From positions 1,866,927-1,930,926 of the forward strand of contig NZ_KV917376.1 in the NCBI RefSeq assembly GCF_002019695.1: a DNA stretch of 64,000 nt. Direction: 5' to 3'. The notes beneath the pieces are model-generated. The model did no database searches and was not told the DNA's origin. It was given only the letters and a program-made list of their open reading frames with translations. Made by a program: the position numbers and the translations under genes. This document shows, in pieces, positions 53,021 to 61,377 of the stretch. Source of the DNA: Evansella clarkii (lineage in GTDB: Bacteria > Bacillota > Bacilli > Bacillales > Salisediminibacteriaceae). How positions within the stretch are numbered: position 1 is the first letter of the stretch; each line of letters starts with the position of its first letter.

Positions 53021-54265
53021 ATGGGAAAAAAGCTGAAAATTGGGTTTGTTGGCCCCTATTCTACGGCAAATTTCGGAGACTGGGGAATGTTATTGAATAA
53101 TATGTATGATTTGGAATGCGAGGATTTTGTAATATTTACTTATTCTTCTAAATTTCCTCAGATATCGTTAGATGATTATTGTAGTGAATTTAATACCGAA
53201 TATGTTGAAGTAAAATTAAAAGAAGAAAGAGATAATAACCAAGAACAGCAGGAAAAGTATTTTTCTACCCCTTATGATGTGTTAATGAGGGTGGAAAACT
53301 TAAATGAACTTAAAAAGGCTATAAAAAAGATAGATGTTTTAGTGATAAGTGGTGGAGGATGGATCAATCATTTTTGGACTGAAAGGTTAGAGAAATTATA
53401 TAAAATAATGGCCCCTATATTAGTTGCTAGGCAGCAAGAAAAAAAGGTTGTTTTTACTGCTAACGGTATTGGTCCATTTGATGAGACAAAAGAATTTTAT
53501 CGTTATTTCTTTGGGTATATTAAGGGAGCTAAAATAGCAATTCGTGATAACTATTGTTCACTATCACATTTAATGGAGGCAGGGATAGAAAGTAAAGATG
53601 TTGATTATCTGCCAGATGATATGTACTTAGTTAATCCTACAATAGTTAACAAAGAATTACATCGTGAAATCCAACAAAAAAATTATATAGTTATGGAAAC
53701 CTTTTACCCGATGGAATTACTAAGAGATAATGAACAAGAATTAATTAACTTTTCAAAGAAGATATATGAAAAGTATGGATATTCGATCGTGCTGTTACCA
53801 TATGATTTAGTAGAATATGGTTCAGACCAGGCCAAATATTTGCACAAAATAATGGAACAAACTGAAATATACAATATTGATGAGATAGGGTATCTACCGA
53901 TTCAGGATGCAATTTCTATTATTAAGAATGCTAAGTTAATGATAACCGCCCGTTACCATGGTTTAGTACTGTCCCTGAGTGTAGAAACACCCGTTATCTT
54001 TAGATTATATGATAAAAGGGGAGATTTCCGTTATACGTATAATAAAGGGATGGGAATGCTAAGAACGGCCTTTGAAGGGATAGAATTTTGTGAAACTGAT
54101 TTCTTACAAAAAGATTTGATTAATATTCTTAACATTATTGAGAGTAATGTTCAAAATGTAATTAACAAACAGAAGAAGCTATATTCATCCAAAAGATATG
54201 TTGAAAACAAAGCTAACTTGAAAGCTATAAGGACTAAATACTTGAAGGAAGTTTTAGGGGATTAA
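53021..54265 (+). CDS. Polysaccharide pyruvyl transferase family protein
   Basis: 414 residues. The family signature appears as GFVGPYSTANFGDWGM at the start, VLVISGGGWINHFW, FTANGIGPFDETKEF, and ITARYHGLVLSLS with the conserved Arg and His. It belongs with CsaB/WcaK enzymes that transfer pyruvate ketals from phosphoenolpyruvate to sugars in wall or capsular polymers. Some members have been reassigned to other transfers. Within this island it likely decorates the flagellin or surface glycan. Confidence 0.83.
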   Translation: MGKKLKIGFVGPYSTANFGDWGMLLNNMYDLECEDFVIFTYSSKFPQISLDDYCSEFNTEYVEVKLKEERDNNQEQQEKYFSTPYDVLMRVENLNELKKAIKKIDVLVISGGGWINHFWTERLEKLYKIMAPILVARQQEKKVVFTANGIGPFDETKEFYRYFFGYIKGAKIAIRDNYCSLSHLMEAGIESKDVDYLPDDMYLVNPTIVNKELHREIQQKNYIVMETFYPMELLRDNEQELINFSKKIYEKYGYSIVLLPYDLVEYGSDQAKYLHKIMEQTEIYNIDEIGYLPIQDAISIIKNAKLMITARYHGLVLSLSVETPVIFRLYDKRGDFRYTYNKGMGMLRTAFEGIEFCETDFLQKDLINILNIIESNVQNVINKQKKLYSSKRYVENKANLKAIRTKYLKEVLGD

Positions 54266-54281
54266 TAGAAAGGGAGTCAAC

Positions 54282-55421
54282 ATGAAAGACACTTTTGAAG
54301 AACCAATTTATATTAATCAGCCATTAATGCCTGATTTAGATAAAGTAACTAATCAAATGGAGAAAATATGGGAAAGTAAATGGTTGACTAATAATGGTAA
54401 CGTGCACAAAGCATTAGAAGAGGAGTTAAAAAAGTACTTGAATATCCCCAACCTCTCTCTTTTCAACAACGGAACATTAGCCTTATTATTAGGGTTAAAG
54501 TCATTGGATTTAAAAGGTGAAGTTATAACTACTCCGTTTACCTTTCCGGCAACTGTTCAAGCTTTAGATTGGAATGGTTTAACACCAGTGTTTTGTGATA
54601 TCGATGCTAAAACTTATAATATTGATACTAATAAAATTGAAGAACTTATAACTGAAAAAACATGTGCTATACTTGCTGTTCATGTATTTGGAAATCATTG
54701 TGAAGTAGATACAATTGAAAAAATAGCCAAAAAGTATAATCTTAGGGTGATTTATGATGGTGCTCATGCATTTGGAAGTTATATAGGAGATAAACCTATT
54801 GGTCAATATGGAGATATAACAATGTTTAGTTTTCATGCTACAAAATTATTTAACACCATTGAGGGCGGAGCCTTAGTTTATAATAACAAATTGCTAAATA
54901 GGAAGTTATCTCTATTAAAGAATTTTGGTTTAAACGGAAATGAAGAGGTCGTCCTCTCAGGGCTTAATGCGAAGCTCAATGAAATACAAGCAGGAGTAGG
55001 CATAGAGGGACTAAAATTAGTCGAAGAAGAGCGAAGTAAACGACATGTTATTAAAAAAGTTTATGAAGAAGAATTAGACAAAATTAGGGGAATTCGAATA
55101 GTAACTAATCTTAGTGGGATAGAATGCAGTTACCAGTACTTTGTTATAGAGATTGATCAAGACGAATTCGGCTTGTCTAGAGATTTTATACATGAAGAAT
55201 TAAAAAAATATAATATATTTACAAGAAAGTATTTTTCACACCTCTGTAGTGAATTTAAATGGTATTCTGAAATTGAATCAAGCAAATCAGACAACCTTCC
55301 AACAGCTCATAAAATTGCTAAACAAGTACTGGCAATGCCATATTATGGACAACTAAGCTTAAATAGTGTAAAAAAAATTTGCAAGTTGATACAAAAAATA
55401 CAACGTGAAAATAGAAGTTGA
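54282..55421 (+). CDS. DegT/DnrJ/EryC1 sugar aminotransferase
   Basis: 379 residues, PLP-dependent fold type I. The lysine that forms the Schiff base is in [15 protein letters not shown] (about residue 190); the PLP-binding Asp-Gly-Ala-His is in [24 protein letters not shown] and [13 protein letters not shown] are the usual N-terminal signatures. It transfers an amino group to a dTDP-ketosugar. rfbA and rfbB follow, so dTDP-4-keto-6-deoxyglucose is the likely substrate, giving a viosamine or related 4- or 3-amino sugar (inference). It overlaps nothing but runs 22 bp before rfbA. Confidence 0.88.
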   Translation: MKDTFEEPIYINQPLMPDLDKVTNQMEKIWESKWLTNNGNVHKALEEELKKYLNIPNLSLFNNGTLALLLGLKSLDLKGEVITTPFTFPATVQALDWNGLTPVFCDIDAKTYNIDTNKIEELITEKTCAILAVHVFGNHCEVDTIEKIAKKYNLRVIYDGAHAFGSYIGDKPIGQYGDITMFSFHATKLFNTIEGGALVYNNKLLNRKLSLLKNFGLNGNEEVVLSGLNAKLNEIQAGVGIEGLKLVEEERSKRHVIKKVYEEELDKIRGIRIVTNLSGIECSYQYFVIEIDQDEFGLSRDFIHEELKKYNIFTRKYFSHLCSEFKWYSEIESSKSDNLPTAHKIAKQVLAMPYYGQLSLNSVKKICKLIQKIQRENRS

Positions 55422-55443
55422 AAAATATAGTGAGGCGAGTGAG

Positions 55444-56313
55444 ATGAAAGGAATTATATTAGCTGGGGGATCCGGGACGCGCCTCTATCCTTTAACGAAT
55501 TCTATCTCAAAACAGATGCTGCCTGTATATGATAAACCTATGATTTATTATCCCTTATCCGTATTAATGCTGGCAGGTATAAAGGAAATTTTAATAATTT
55601 GCACAAGACGGGATCTAGCTGTGTTTAAGGATTTACTAGGAGACGGAAGTAAATTGGGCTTAAGTCTTGAATATGCTGTTCAAAACAAACCAAATGGGTT
55701 AGCTGAAGCGTTTGTTATCGGTGAAAAATTTATAAAAAATGAGCCAATAGCATTAGTGTTAGGGGATAACATCTTTTATGGTTCTAATTTCGGGAACAAA
55801 CTGCAAAAAGCTGCTTCATTAACAAAAGGTGCAATTATTTTTGGTTGTTATGTTAAAGACCCAAGTCAATATGGTGTTATAGAAGTTGATGAAGATAGAA
55901 AGGCAATTTCTATTGAAGAAAAACCCAAAAATCCAAAATCTTCCTTAGCAGTACCTGGTCTGTACTTTTTTGACAATGAAGTAGTTGAAGTGGCAAAAAA
56001 GGTTAAACCATCAGAACGTGGGGAGAAGGAAATTACCTCGGTTATTGAGGATTACTTGGAGAAAGGTGAATTAAATGTAGAAGTAATGGGACGTGGGCTT
56101 GCATGGCTAGATACAGGGACTCATGAATCATTGATGCATGCAGGGAACTTCGTCGAGGCTATACAAAAGAGGCAAGGTTTATATGTAGCGTGTATAGAAG
56201 AAATTGCTTTCAGAAAAGGGTATATATCGAAAGAACAGCTTTTGACTCTAGCGGTACCATTGATGAAAACCGATTATGGCAATTATTTAGTGGAAATTAG
56301 TAAGCTCCAATAG
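55444..56313 (+). CDS. rfbA: Glucose-1-phosphate thymidylyltransferase
   Basis: I choose ATG 55444 ([18 protein letters not shown]), with GAGGCGAGTGAG upstream; the frame is open from 55405 inside the previous gene. 289 residues, normal RfbA length. Signatures: [36 protein letters not shown] and [12 protein letters not shown]. It makes dTDP-glucose from dTTP and glucose-1-phosphate. With rfbB next it supplies dTDP-4-keto-6-deoxyglucose. rfbC and rfbD for rhamnose are absent, which supports an amino sugar rather than rhamnose as end product. Confidence 0.95.
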   Translation: MKGIILAGGSGTRLYPLTNSISKQMLPVYDKPMIYYPLSVLMLAGIKEILIICTRRDLAVFKDLLGDGSKLGLSLEYAVQNKPNGLAEAFVIGEKFIKNEPIALVLGDNIFYGSNFGNKLQKAASLTKGAIIFGCYVKDPSQYGVIEVDEDRKAISIEEKPKNPKSSLAVPGLYFFDNEVVEVAKKVKPSERGEKEITSVIEDYLEKGELNVEVMGRGLAWLDTGTHESLMHAGNFVEAIQKRQGLYVACIEEIAFRKGYISKEQLLTLAVPLMKTDYGNYLVEISKLQ

Positions 56314-56332
56314 AAGGAGAGCAAATAAAGGC

Positions 56333-57361
56333 ATGAATACAATAAAAGAAAAACCAAAGATTATTTTAGTAACAGGCGGAGCTGGATTTATCGGGACAAA
56401 TTTTATACAGTATATGCTATGTAATACTAATGATTATATTGTTAACTTGGATTTATTGACCTATGCAGGCAGGTTAAGTAACCTAAAAGATATTGAATAT
56501 AATAAACGATATGATTTTGTTAGAGGTGACATTGCAGATCTAGCATTACTTGAAGATTTATTTGCTAAATATAAGTTTGATACGGTGATAAACTTTGCTG
56601 CTGAGTCGCATGTAGACCGAAGTATTGATAATCCTGAAATTTTTCTGCAAACGAACGTACTTGGCACACAAGCATTATTAGAAGTTTCCAGAAAGTCATG
56701 GAAATTAAATAGTAATGATAAATACAATTTAAAATATAGAGAGAATGTTAAATTCATTCAAGTCTCAACTGACGAAGTATACGGAACCCTCGGGAAAGAA
56801 GGGGTATTTACAGAAAAAACACCTTTAGCCCCTAATAGTCCATATTCAGCTTCCAAGGCCTCAGCTGATATGGTTGTTAGAGCTTATTTTGAAACATATG
56901 GCTTACCAGTATGTATTACTCGTTGTTCAAACAATTATGGGCCATATCAATTTCCAGAAAAATTAATTCCATTGATCATTAATTCCGCTCAAAATAACAA
57001 GACAATACCTGTTTATGGGGATGGAAAGCAGATACGCGATTGGCTCTACGTAGAAGATCATTGTTCTGCTATTAATACAGTGTTACATAAAGGGAAAAAT
57101 GGTGAAGTTTATAATATAGGCGGAAACAATGAGAAAGAGAATATTGAAATTGTAAAACTAATATTAAAGCTACTAGGAAAAAGTGAAAGCTATATTAAGC
57201 ATATACAGGATCGTTTAGGTCATGATAGACGCTATGCCATTGATAATAGTAAAATTAAAACTGAATTAGGCTGGTCGCCAGTAACATCATTTGAGTCAGG
57301 TATAATAAAGACTGTTCAGTGGTATGAGAGTAATAAAAATTGGCTGAAGAATGCATTTTAA
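56333..57361 (+). CDS. rfbB: dTDP-glucose 4,6-dehydratase
   Basis: 342 residues; ATG 56333 follows AGGAGAG. Extended SDR: VTGGAGFIGTNFIQYM binds NAD, NFAAESHVDRSI is diagnostic for RfbB, STDEVYG and YSASKASADMVVRAY carry the catalytic Thr/Asp/Glu and Tyr-Lys residues, and CSNNYGPYQFPEKLIP follows. It converts dTDP-glucose to dTDP-4-keto-6-deoxyglucose for the DegT aminotransferase upstream. It is slightly extended at about 125-140 compared with the usual family sequence. Confidence 0.95.
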   Translation: MNTIKEKPKIILVTGGAGFIGTNFIQYMLCNTNDYIVNLDLLTYAGRLSNLKDIEYNKRYDFVRGDIADLALLEDLFAKYKFDTVINFAAESHVDRSIDNPEIFLQTNVLGTQALLEVSRKSWKLNSNDKYNLKYRENVKFIQVSTDEVYGTLGKEGVFTEKTPLAPNSPYSASKASADMVVRAYFETYGLPVCITRCSNNYGPYQFPEKLIPLIINSAQNNKTIPVYGDGKQIRDWLYVEDHCSAINTVLHKGKNGEVYNIGGNNEKENIEIVKLILKLLGKSESYIKHIQDRLGHDRRYAIDNSKIKTELGWSPVTSFESGIIKTVQWYESNKNWLKNAF

Positions 57362-57381
57362 ATAGAAAGTAGTGAATTTAA

Positions 57382-57753
57382 ATGGAAGAACAAATAGAGG
57401 TAATGAGACAATCTCTAGGTTTAATAGATACTGTGTTAGAAGGGTTAACACACATTGTTAAACAGCTAGAAGAAGGGCTCACATCTGAGGCTGTTCAATT
57501 GATTAGCGACATTAACCTAGCATCTGCTTCACTAGAAAATTCTTTAAGCGGACTTTTAACAGAGCTGGACTCTACAGGACTCACATTAAATCAAATGGAA
57601 GAAGTAAAACTGAGCTTGGAACAAGTAACCTTTTTATTTGAAGGTCAAAACTTTGATCAAGTGAGAGTACAGATTCAGGATAAATTAATCCCTCGAGTGG
57701 ACAATTTGAACGATCTGCTTAAAAAGGTGTTTCAACCATTTCTTGTATCATAA
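57382..57753 (+). CDS. Small helical protein of unknown function
   Basis: 123 residues, starting 21 bp after rfbB and so the last gene of the island. No clear ribosome site beyond GAAAGTAGTGAA. The sequence is predicted mostly helical and acidic, with heptad-like Leu/Ile (IDTVLEGLTHIVKQLEEGL, LSGLLTELDSTGLTL) and a C-terminal VDNLNDLLKKVFQPF. There is no signal peptide or membrane segment and no family I recognise. Its place beside flagellin glycosylation genes suggests a chaperone or adaptor, but this is only positional. Confidence 0.6.
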   Translation: MEEQIEVMRQSLGLIDTVLEGLTHIVKQLEEGLTSEAVQLISDINLASASLENSLSGLLTELDSTGLTLNQMEEVKLSLEQVTFLFEGQNFDQVRVQIQDKLIPRVDNLNDLLKKVFQPFLVS

Positions 57754-58318
57754 CATTGGTATGGCTTATGAAGGATGCCATTGTCCCTGTCGGAGAATTC
57801 TTGTTAAAACCGTGACTCTTCCAAGAATGAACTATGGAATTTCTTGGTGATTTAGGAAATTGTAGTTATGTATGGAACAACCTTATCTCTAAAAAGTCCG
57901 CGGCTTCGAGTTATCATGGGCTTTCTTTCGTTCGCTAAACTAGTTATTGCAATAGCTCATTCCTAGTTTTATATCTTTCTAACAGCGCTTTGTTATATTC
58001 GTCCGCATTATCTACATTTCCACTCTTCAATATAGGAAGCGGAGAGTTTTCTACGCGAGCATTTTGAACGCGCTTCTTAGAAAACAGTGTGAAGGAGGAT
58101 GAAACCGATAACCGTAGATGTTGGGCTTTCGGGCGTGTCTAGGATAGGGTGCCTTAACACCATCCCCAACTGGGCTGTGGTTATCCAGTGTGCAGTCTGC
58201 CATATCCATTAAAAGCTTTTCGGATGACGGAAAGACAGTGGATGGTTGTATAAGGTTGTATAAGCTTGAGAAGTGATGGCGAACACCGATGCTCCATTTT
58301 CTTGACTGATTTTGCAGA
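57754..58318. other. Rearranged non-coding gap at the end of the island
   Basis: About 565 bases with no convincing gene on either strand. It contains short hairpins (GGAT-GGTG ... CACC-ATCC near 58142-58166) and a small tandem repeat (TTGTATAAGG TTGTATAAGC near 58245-58265). It abuts a truncated SIS gene, so it is probably debris from a recombination or old mobile element. No terminal repeats were recognised. Confidence 0.4.
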
Positions 58319-58480
58319 CTAGTACAGGGTTCCGGCGAGAGGTTGAAACGATATTTTGATCATGCCATCCTGTCTGAGTGTGCGAATGATATGAGAGGCT
58401 GCTTCTTCAAATGTATTCTCCTCTGATTCCCGAAGTTGTTTAATTATTTTTTCAATCTCCTGCATATATCTGAAGTTCAT
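58319..58480 (-). pseudogene. 5' remnant of a SIS-domain sugar isomerase gene
   Basis: ATG at 58480 lies 4 bases after the nagR stop, with GAGGGG inside the end of nagR as ribosome site. The 53-codon frame starts MNFRYMQEIEKIIKQL and runs to IIRTLRQDGMI, which matches the N-terminal helices of SIS-domain (UPF0309-like) proteins. It then diverges (KISFQPLAGTLY) where the family continues with a glycine-rich phosphosugar loop, and stops. The rest of the domain is missing. The gene was probably the last of the nagA-nagB-nagR operon before a rearrangement. Confidence 0.6.
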
Positions 58481-58484
58481 GCTG

Positions 58485-59213
58485 TTACCCCTCACGTTTC
58501 ATTTCAGTAATAAACTTATAACGGTCTCCCCGATAGACAGATTTAACATATTCAACCGTACTGTCATCGCTTAAAAATGTCGTTCTCTCAAGGAGCAGAA
58601 CAGGGGCGCCCTCATCGATCGTCAGCAGTTCTGCTTCTAGCTTTGTGGCAAAAGAAGGTTCTATCGTCTGGCGTGCCCGGTGGATGGCCAGCCCCAGGCT
58701 TTTTTCAATGTAATCGTATAACGAGCCTTCCAGATGTTTTTCGGACAAACCGGGAAGCCGGTCTTTAATGAGATAAGACACTTCATAAGCCATAGGGTCA
58801 CCGTCGCCAAGCCTCAAACGGCTAATCTGGTAAACTTCAGCCCTAGGCTCTATTCCCAGCTGTTTTGCGACACCATCCTCAGCATCGACGACCTTAAAAC
58901 TGATCAGCTTTGACCCTGGTTCAATACCCCGCATTCTCATATCCTCAGAAAACCCGGTTAATTTCATAAGGGGCTGCTCGATCTTTTTTTCAGCCACGAA
59001 TGTTCCCTTGCCTTTTATACGTGTTAAAAGCCCTTCGTTCATGAGATTGTTGAGAGCCTGGCGGACAGTCATTCTGCTTATATTGTAAGTTTCAGACATA
59101 TCTCTTTCTGACGGCAGTGGAGTGCCAGGTTTCAGTTCTCCGGCTTCAATTTTGTTCCGCAGCTGTTCCTGCAGCTGATAGTAAATCGGAATAGGTGTGT
59201 TTTTATTAATCAT
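58485..59213 (-). CDS. nagR: GntR/HutC-family GlcNAc repressor NagR (YvoA)
   Basis: 242 residues; ATG at 59213 follows AGAAAGGGTC. The N-terminal winged helix has PIYYQLQEQLRNKIEAGELKPG, LPSERDMSETYNISRMTVRQAL and GLLTRIKGKGTFVAEKK (each a GntR signature). The C-terminal UTRA domain (about 85-240) has LTGFSEDMRMRG and YIEKSLGLAIHRARQTI. NagR represses GlcNAc genes and is released by glucosamine-6-phosphate or GlcNAc-6-phosphate. Its predicted operator lies between nagA and the PTS gene. It follows nagB by 36 bp. Confidence 0.93.
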   Translation of the reverse strand: MINKNTPIPIYYQLQEQLRNKIEAGELKPGTPLPSERDMSETYNISRMTVRQALNNLMNEGLLTRIKGKGTFVAEKKIEQPLMKLTGFSEDMRMRGIEPGSKLISFKVVDAEDGVAKQLGIEPRAEVYQISRLRLGDGDPMAYEVSYLIKDRLPGLSEKHLEGSLYDYIEKSLGLAIHRARQTIEPSFATKLEAELLTIDEGAPVLLLERTTFLSDDSTVEYVKSVYRGDRYKFITEMKREG

Positions 59214-59249
59214 TGCAACAGACCCTTTCTTTTCGCAAGTCTCAATAGC

Positions 59250-59972
59250 TTAAATGGACGCGGCAGCAGTTTCATCAACGATTACTGTCACATCAGGATG
59301 CTGCTGCAGAGCAGTAATCGGCCATTCTTCGGTCATTGAGCTGTTCACAAGTGAATTTATCGCTTCTGCTTTTGCTTCTCCGCTGGCAATTAATACGATC
59401 TCCTTAGCCTTTAAAATGGAGCTTATCCCCATGGTGACAGCATGTGTCGGAACTTCCTCCAGCGATGGGAAAAATCGGGCGTTCGCTTCCCTCGTAGTAC
59501 TTTTTAACTTCTCAACATGGGTTTCGGAATCAAACGGTGTGCCTGGCTCATTAAAACCTATATGGCCGTTTGCACCGGCGCCCAGCAGCTGAATGTCAAC
59601 TCCATTCTCATCAAGTAACGCCTCATATCGTCTGCATTCTTCCTGAAGGTTTTCCGCTGTGCCGTCCGGGATAAAACACTGGTCTTCTTTCAATCCCCAT
59701 GGGTTGTACACATGTTTTTTCATAAATGAGTAGTAACTGTTTGAATCATTTTGTGGAAGATCCGCATATTCATCAAGGTTAAATACTTTTAGTGACCCCG
59801 TTGAAACAGTAGAGCTTCTCAGCATTTCTGTGAGTTTTTCATACATTCCAACCGGTGTTCCACCTGTGGCAAGTCCAAGATGAATAGAGGGGCGTTCCTT
59901 TATTTTATCGAAAAAAAGCTTCGCGGTAGTTTTACTCATTTCATTATAATCTTTTACACGGATGATTTTCAT
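59250..59972 (-). CDS. nagB: Glucosamine-6-phosphate deaminase
   Basis: 240 residues, the normal Bacillus length without the E. coli C-terminal extension. Motifs: LATGGTPVGMYEKL, NLDEYADL with the catalytic Asp, LLGAGANGHIGFNEPG, and VTMGISSIL. It converts glucosamine-6-phosphate to fructose-6-phosphate and ammonia. Its ATG overlaps the nagA TGA by 4 bp, so translation is coupled. Confidence 0.96.
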   Translation of the reverse strand: MKIIRVKDYNEMSKTTAKLFFDKIKERPSIHLGLATGGTPVGMYEKLTEMLRSSTVSTGSLKVFNLDEYADLPQNDSNSYYSFMKKHVYNPWGLKEDQCFIPDGTAENLQEECRRYEALLDENGVDIQLLGAGANGHIGFNEPGTPFDSETHVEKLKSTTREANARFFPSLEEVPTHAVTMGISSILKAKEIVLIASGEAKAEAINSLVNSSMTEEWPITALQQHPDVTVIVDETAAASI

Positions 59973-61120
59973 TGTTGTTCACCTCTGCAAAAAGTTTTTT
60001 CTACGTGTCCGTCATGGCTGAGGATAACAATGTCAGCATCACAGCCTTCAGCAATACGGCCTTTCCGGTGGTCGATCTGTAACGATTTTGCCGCATTAAG
60101 AGATGTTATCTTAACGATATCAGACCAGCTGATATTTCTGAATTTTAAAGCATTCCTTACTGCATGATCCATATGCAGGACACTCCCTGCCAATGAGCCG
60201 TCCTCTAATCTTGCTTCCCTGTTACTAATAGTCACTTTCTGTCCGCCAAGGTCGTATTCCCCTTCAGCAAGTCCTTTACCGCGTATGGCGTCACTGATCA
60301 GTATGAGCCGGTCGCTTCCCAGGACCTGATAGGAGAGGTGGGAAACTTCCGGGCTGACGTGAATTTCATCCAGAATGAGTTCGGCTTTTATCTTATCGCT
60401 TAAATAAACAGAACCTACAACACCTGGTTCACGGTGGTGAAGGGGGCGCATCCGGTTGAACAGATGAGTGGCATGGGAAAGGCCGTTTTCTTCCGCTTCC
60501 TGCATTACAGTAAATGCAGCATCAGAATGACCGACTGAACCAATCACACCTGTCTCATAAAGATGTTTCATTAATTCCTGGCCATTCTTCTCTTCAGGTG
60601 CGAAAGTAACGATACGGATACTGTTTCCGGAAATTTTCTGCCATTCCTTAAACAACTCCAGGTCTGGAGGAACGATGTGAACGGAAGGCTGGGCACCTGC
60701 CTGTTCCGGGTTGATAAATGGTCCTTCCAGGTGGACACCGAGAAGCTCGGCTCCTGATTCGGATTTATATTGTCCGGCTGTTTTAAGAGCAAGGGAGGTT
60801 TCTTCGACGCTTGAAGTAATTGTCGTTGCCAGGAAGCTGGTAACCCCTTCCCCCGGCAGGAACTGAGCGATCGTCGAGAGGGCTTCGTTTGTGCCATCCA
60901 TCGTATCAGCACCGTTGGCCCCATGGATATGAATATCGATAAAACCTGGCAGGATTACCTCGTCATCTCGCAATTTATACACTGTTGCTCCTTCGGGAGG
61001 GAGGGAATTTTGAGCTACAGTCTCTATTTTCCCTTGAGAAATTTTTATTAAAGGGCGGTTTAAGCTGGCTTCCCCGTCAATAAATGCTTTTCCGCCGTAA
61101 ATGTAAAACGTGCTTCCCAT
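59969..61120 (-). CDS. nagA: N-acetylglucosamine-6-phosphate deacetylase
   Basis: I choose ATG 61120, with AGGTGG upstream; GTG 61129 lies inside that site. 383 residues. Amidohydrolase fold: PGFIDIHIHGANG with metal-binding His pair, LGVHLEGPFI, GSVGHSDA, SHATHLFNRM, LILDEIHVSP and the catalytic Asp in LISDAI. It removes acetate from GlcNAc-6-phosphate before nagB. First gene of the minus-strand nagA-nagB-nagR operon. Confidence 0.95.
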   Translation of the reverse strand: MGSTFYIYGGKAFIDGEASLNRPLIKISQGKIETVAQNSLPPEGATVYKLRDDEVILPGFIDIHIHGANGADTMDGTNEALSTIAQFLPGEGVTSFLATTITSSVEETSLALKTAGQYKSESGAELLGVHLEGPFINPEQAGAQPSVHIVPPDLELFKEWQKISGNSIRIVTFAPEEKNGQELMKHLYETGVIGSVGHSDAAFTVMQEAEENGLSHATHLFNRMRPLHHREPGVVGSVYLSDKIKAELILDEIHVSPEVSHLSYQVLGSDRLILISDAIRGKGLAEGEYDLGGQKVTISNREARLEDGSLAGSVLHMDHAVRNALKFRNISWSDIVKITSLNAAKSLQIDHRKGRIAEGCDADIVILSHDGHVEKTFCRGEQQ

Positions 61121-61229
61121 AGTTACCACCTATTTTCTCAAAATATAATTTAAAAAAAGAAAAGAACTTATATATTTTAATCATGTTTGTTTAAGCTGAA
61201 TGTGTTTTCCTCCTGGTGTTATTATACCC

Positions 61230-61305
61230 AGTATAACGAATTAAATTGGTATAGACAACTATACTTTTGTGTGTTATATTCTGATCTTGGGTGGAAACGC
61301 TGTCA
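61230..61305. promoter_or_regulatory. Divergent nag control region: overlapping promoters, NagR operator and cre
   Basis: ATTGGTATAGACAACT at 61245-61260 matches the NagR/DasR-type operator. Plus-strand promoter: TAGACA (61252-61257), 17 bp, TATATT (61275-61280). Minus-strand promoter: TTGTCT (61258-61253), 17 bp, TATACT (61235-61230). The two -35 boxes overlap inside the operator. A CcpA-type cre, TGGAAACGCTGTCA (one mismatch), lies at 61292-61305, just past the plus-strand start point. Confidence 0.8.
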
Positions 61306-61377
61306 TATTTACTTTTAAACAGTGTTTTATGAAGCCCCTTTGGAAATACTTCTCTTAAAGAAAGTGAGGGAGATAAA

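Noticed and set aside
58090..58220. Possible structured RNA or short ORF in the gap before the SIS remnant
   Set aside because: Several small hairpins and a 39-codon frame exist, but I cannot match them to a known RNA class or protein.
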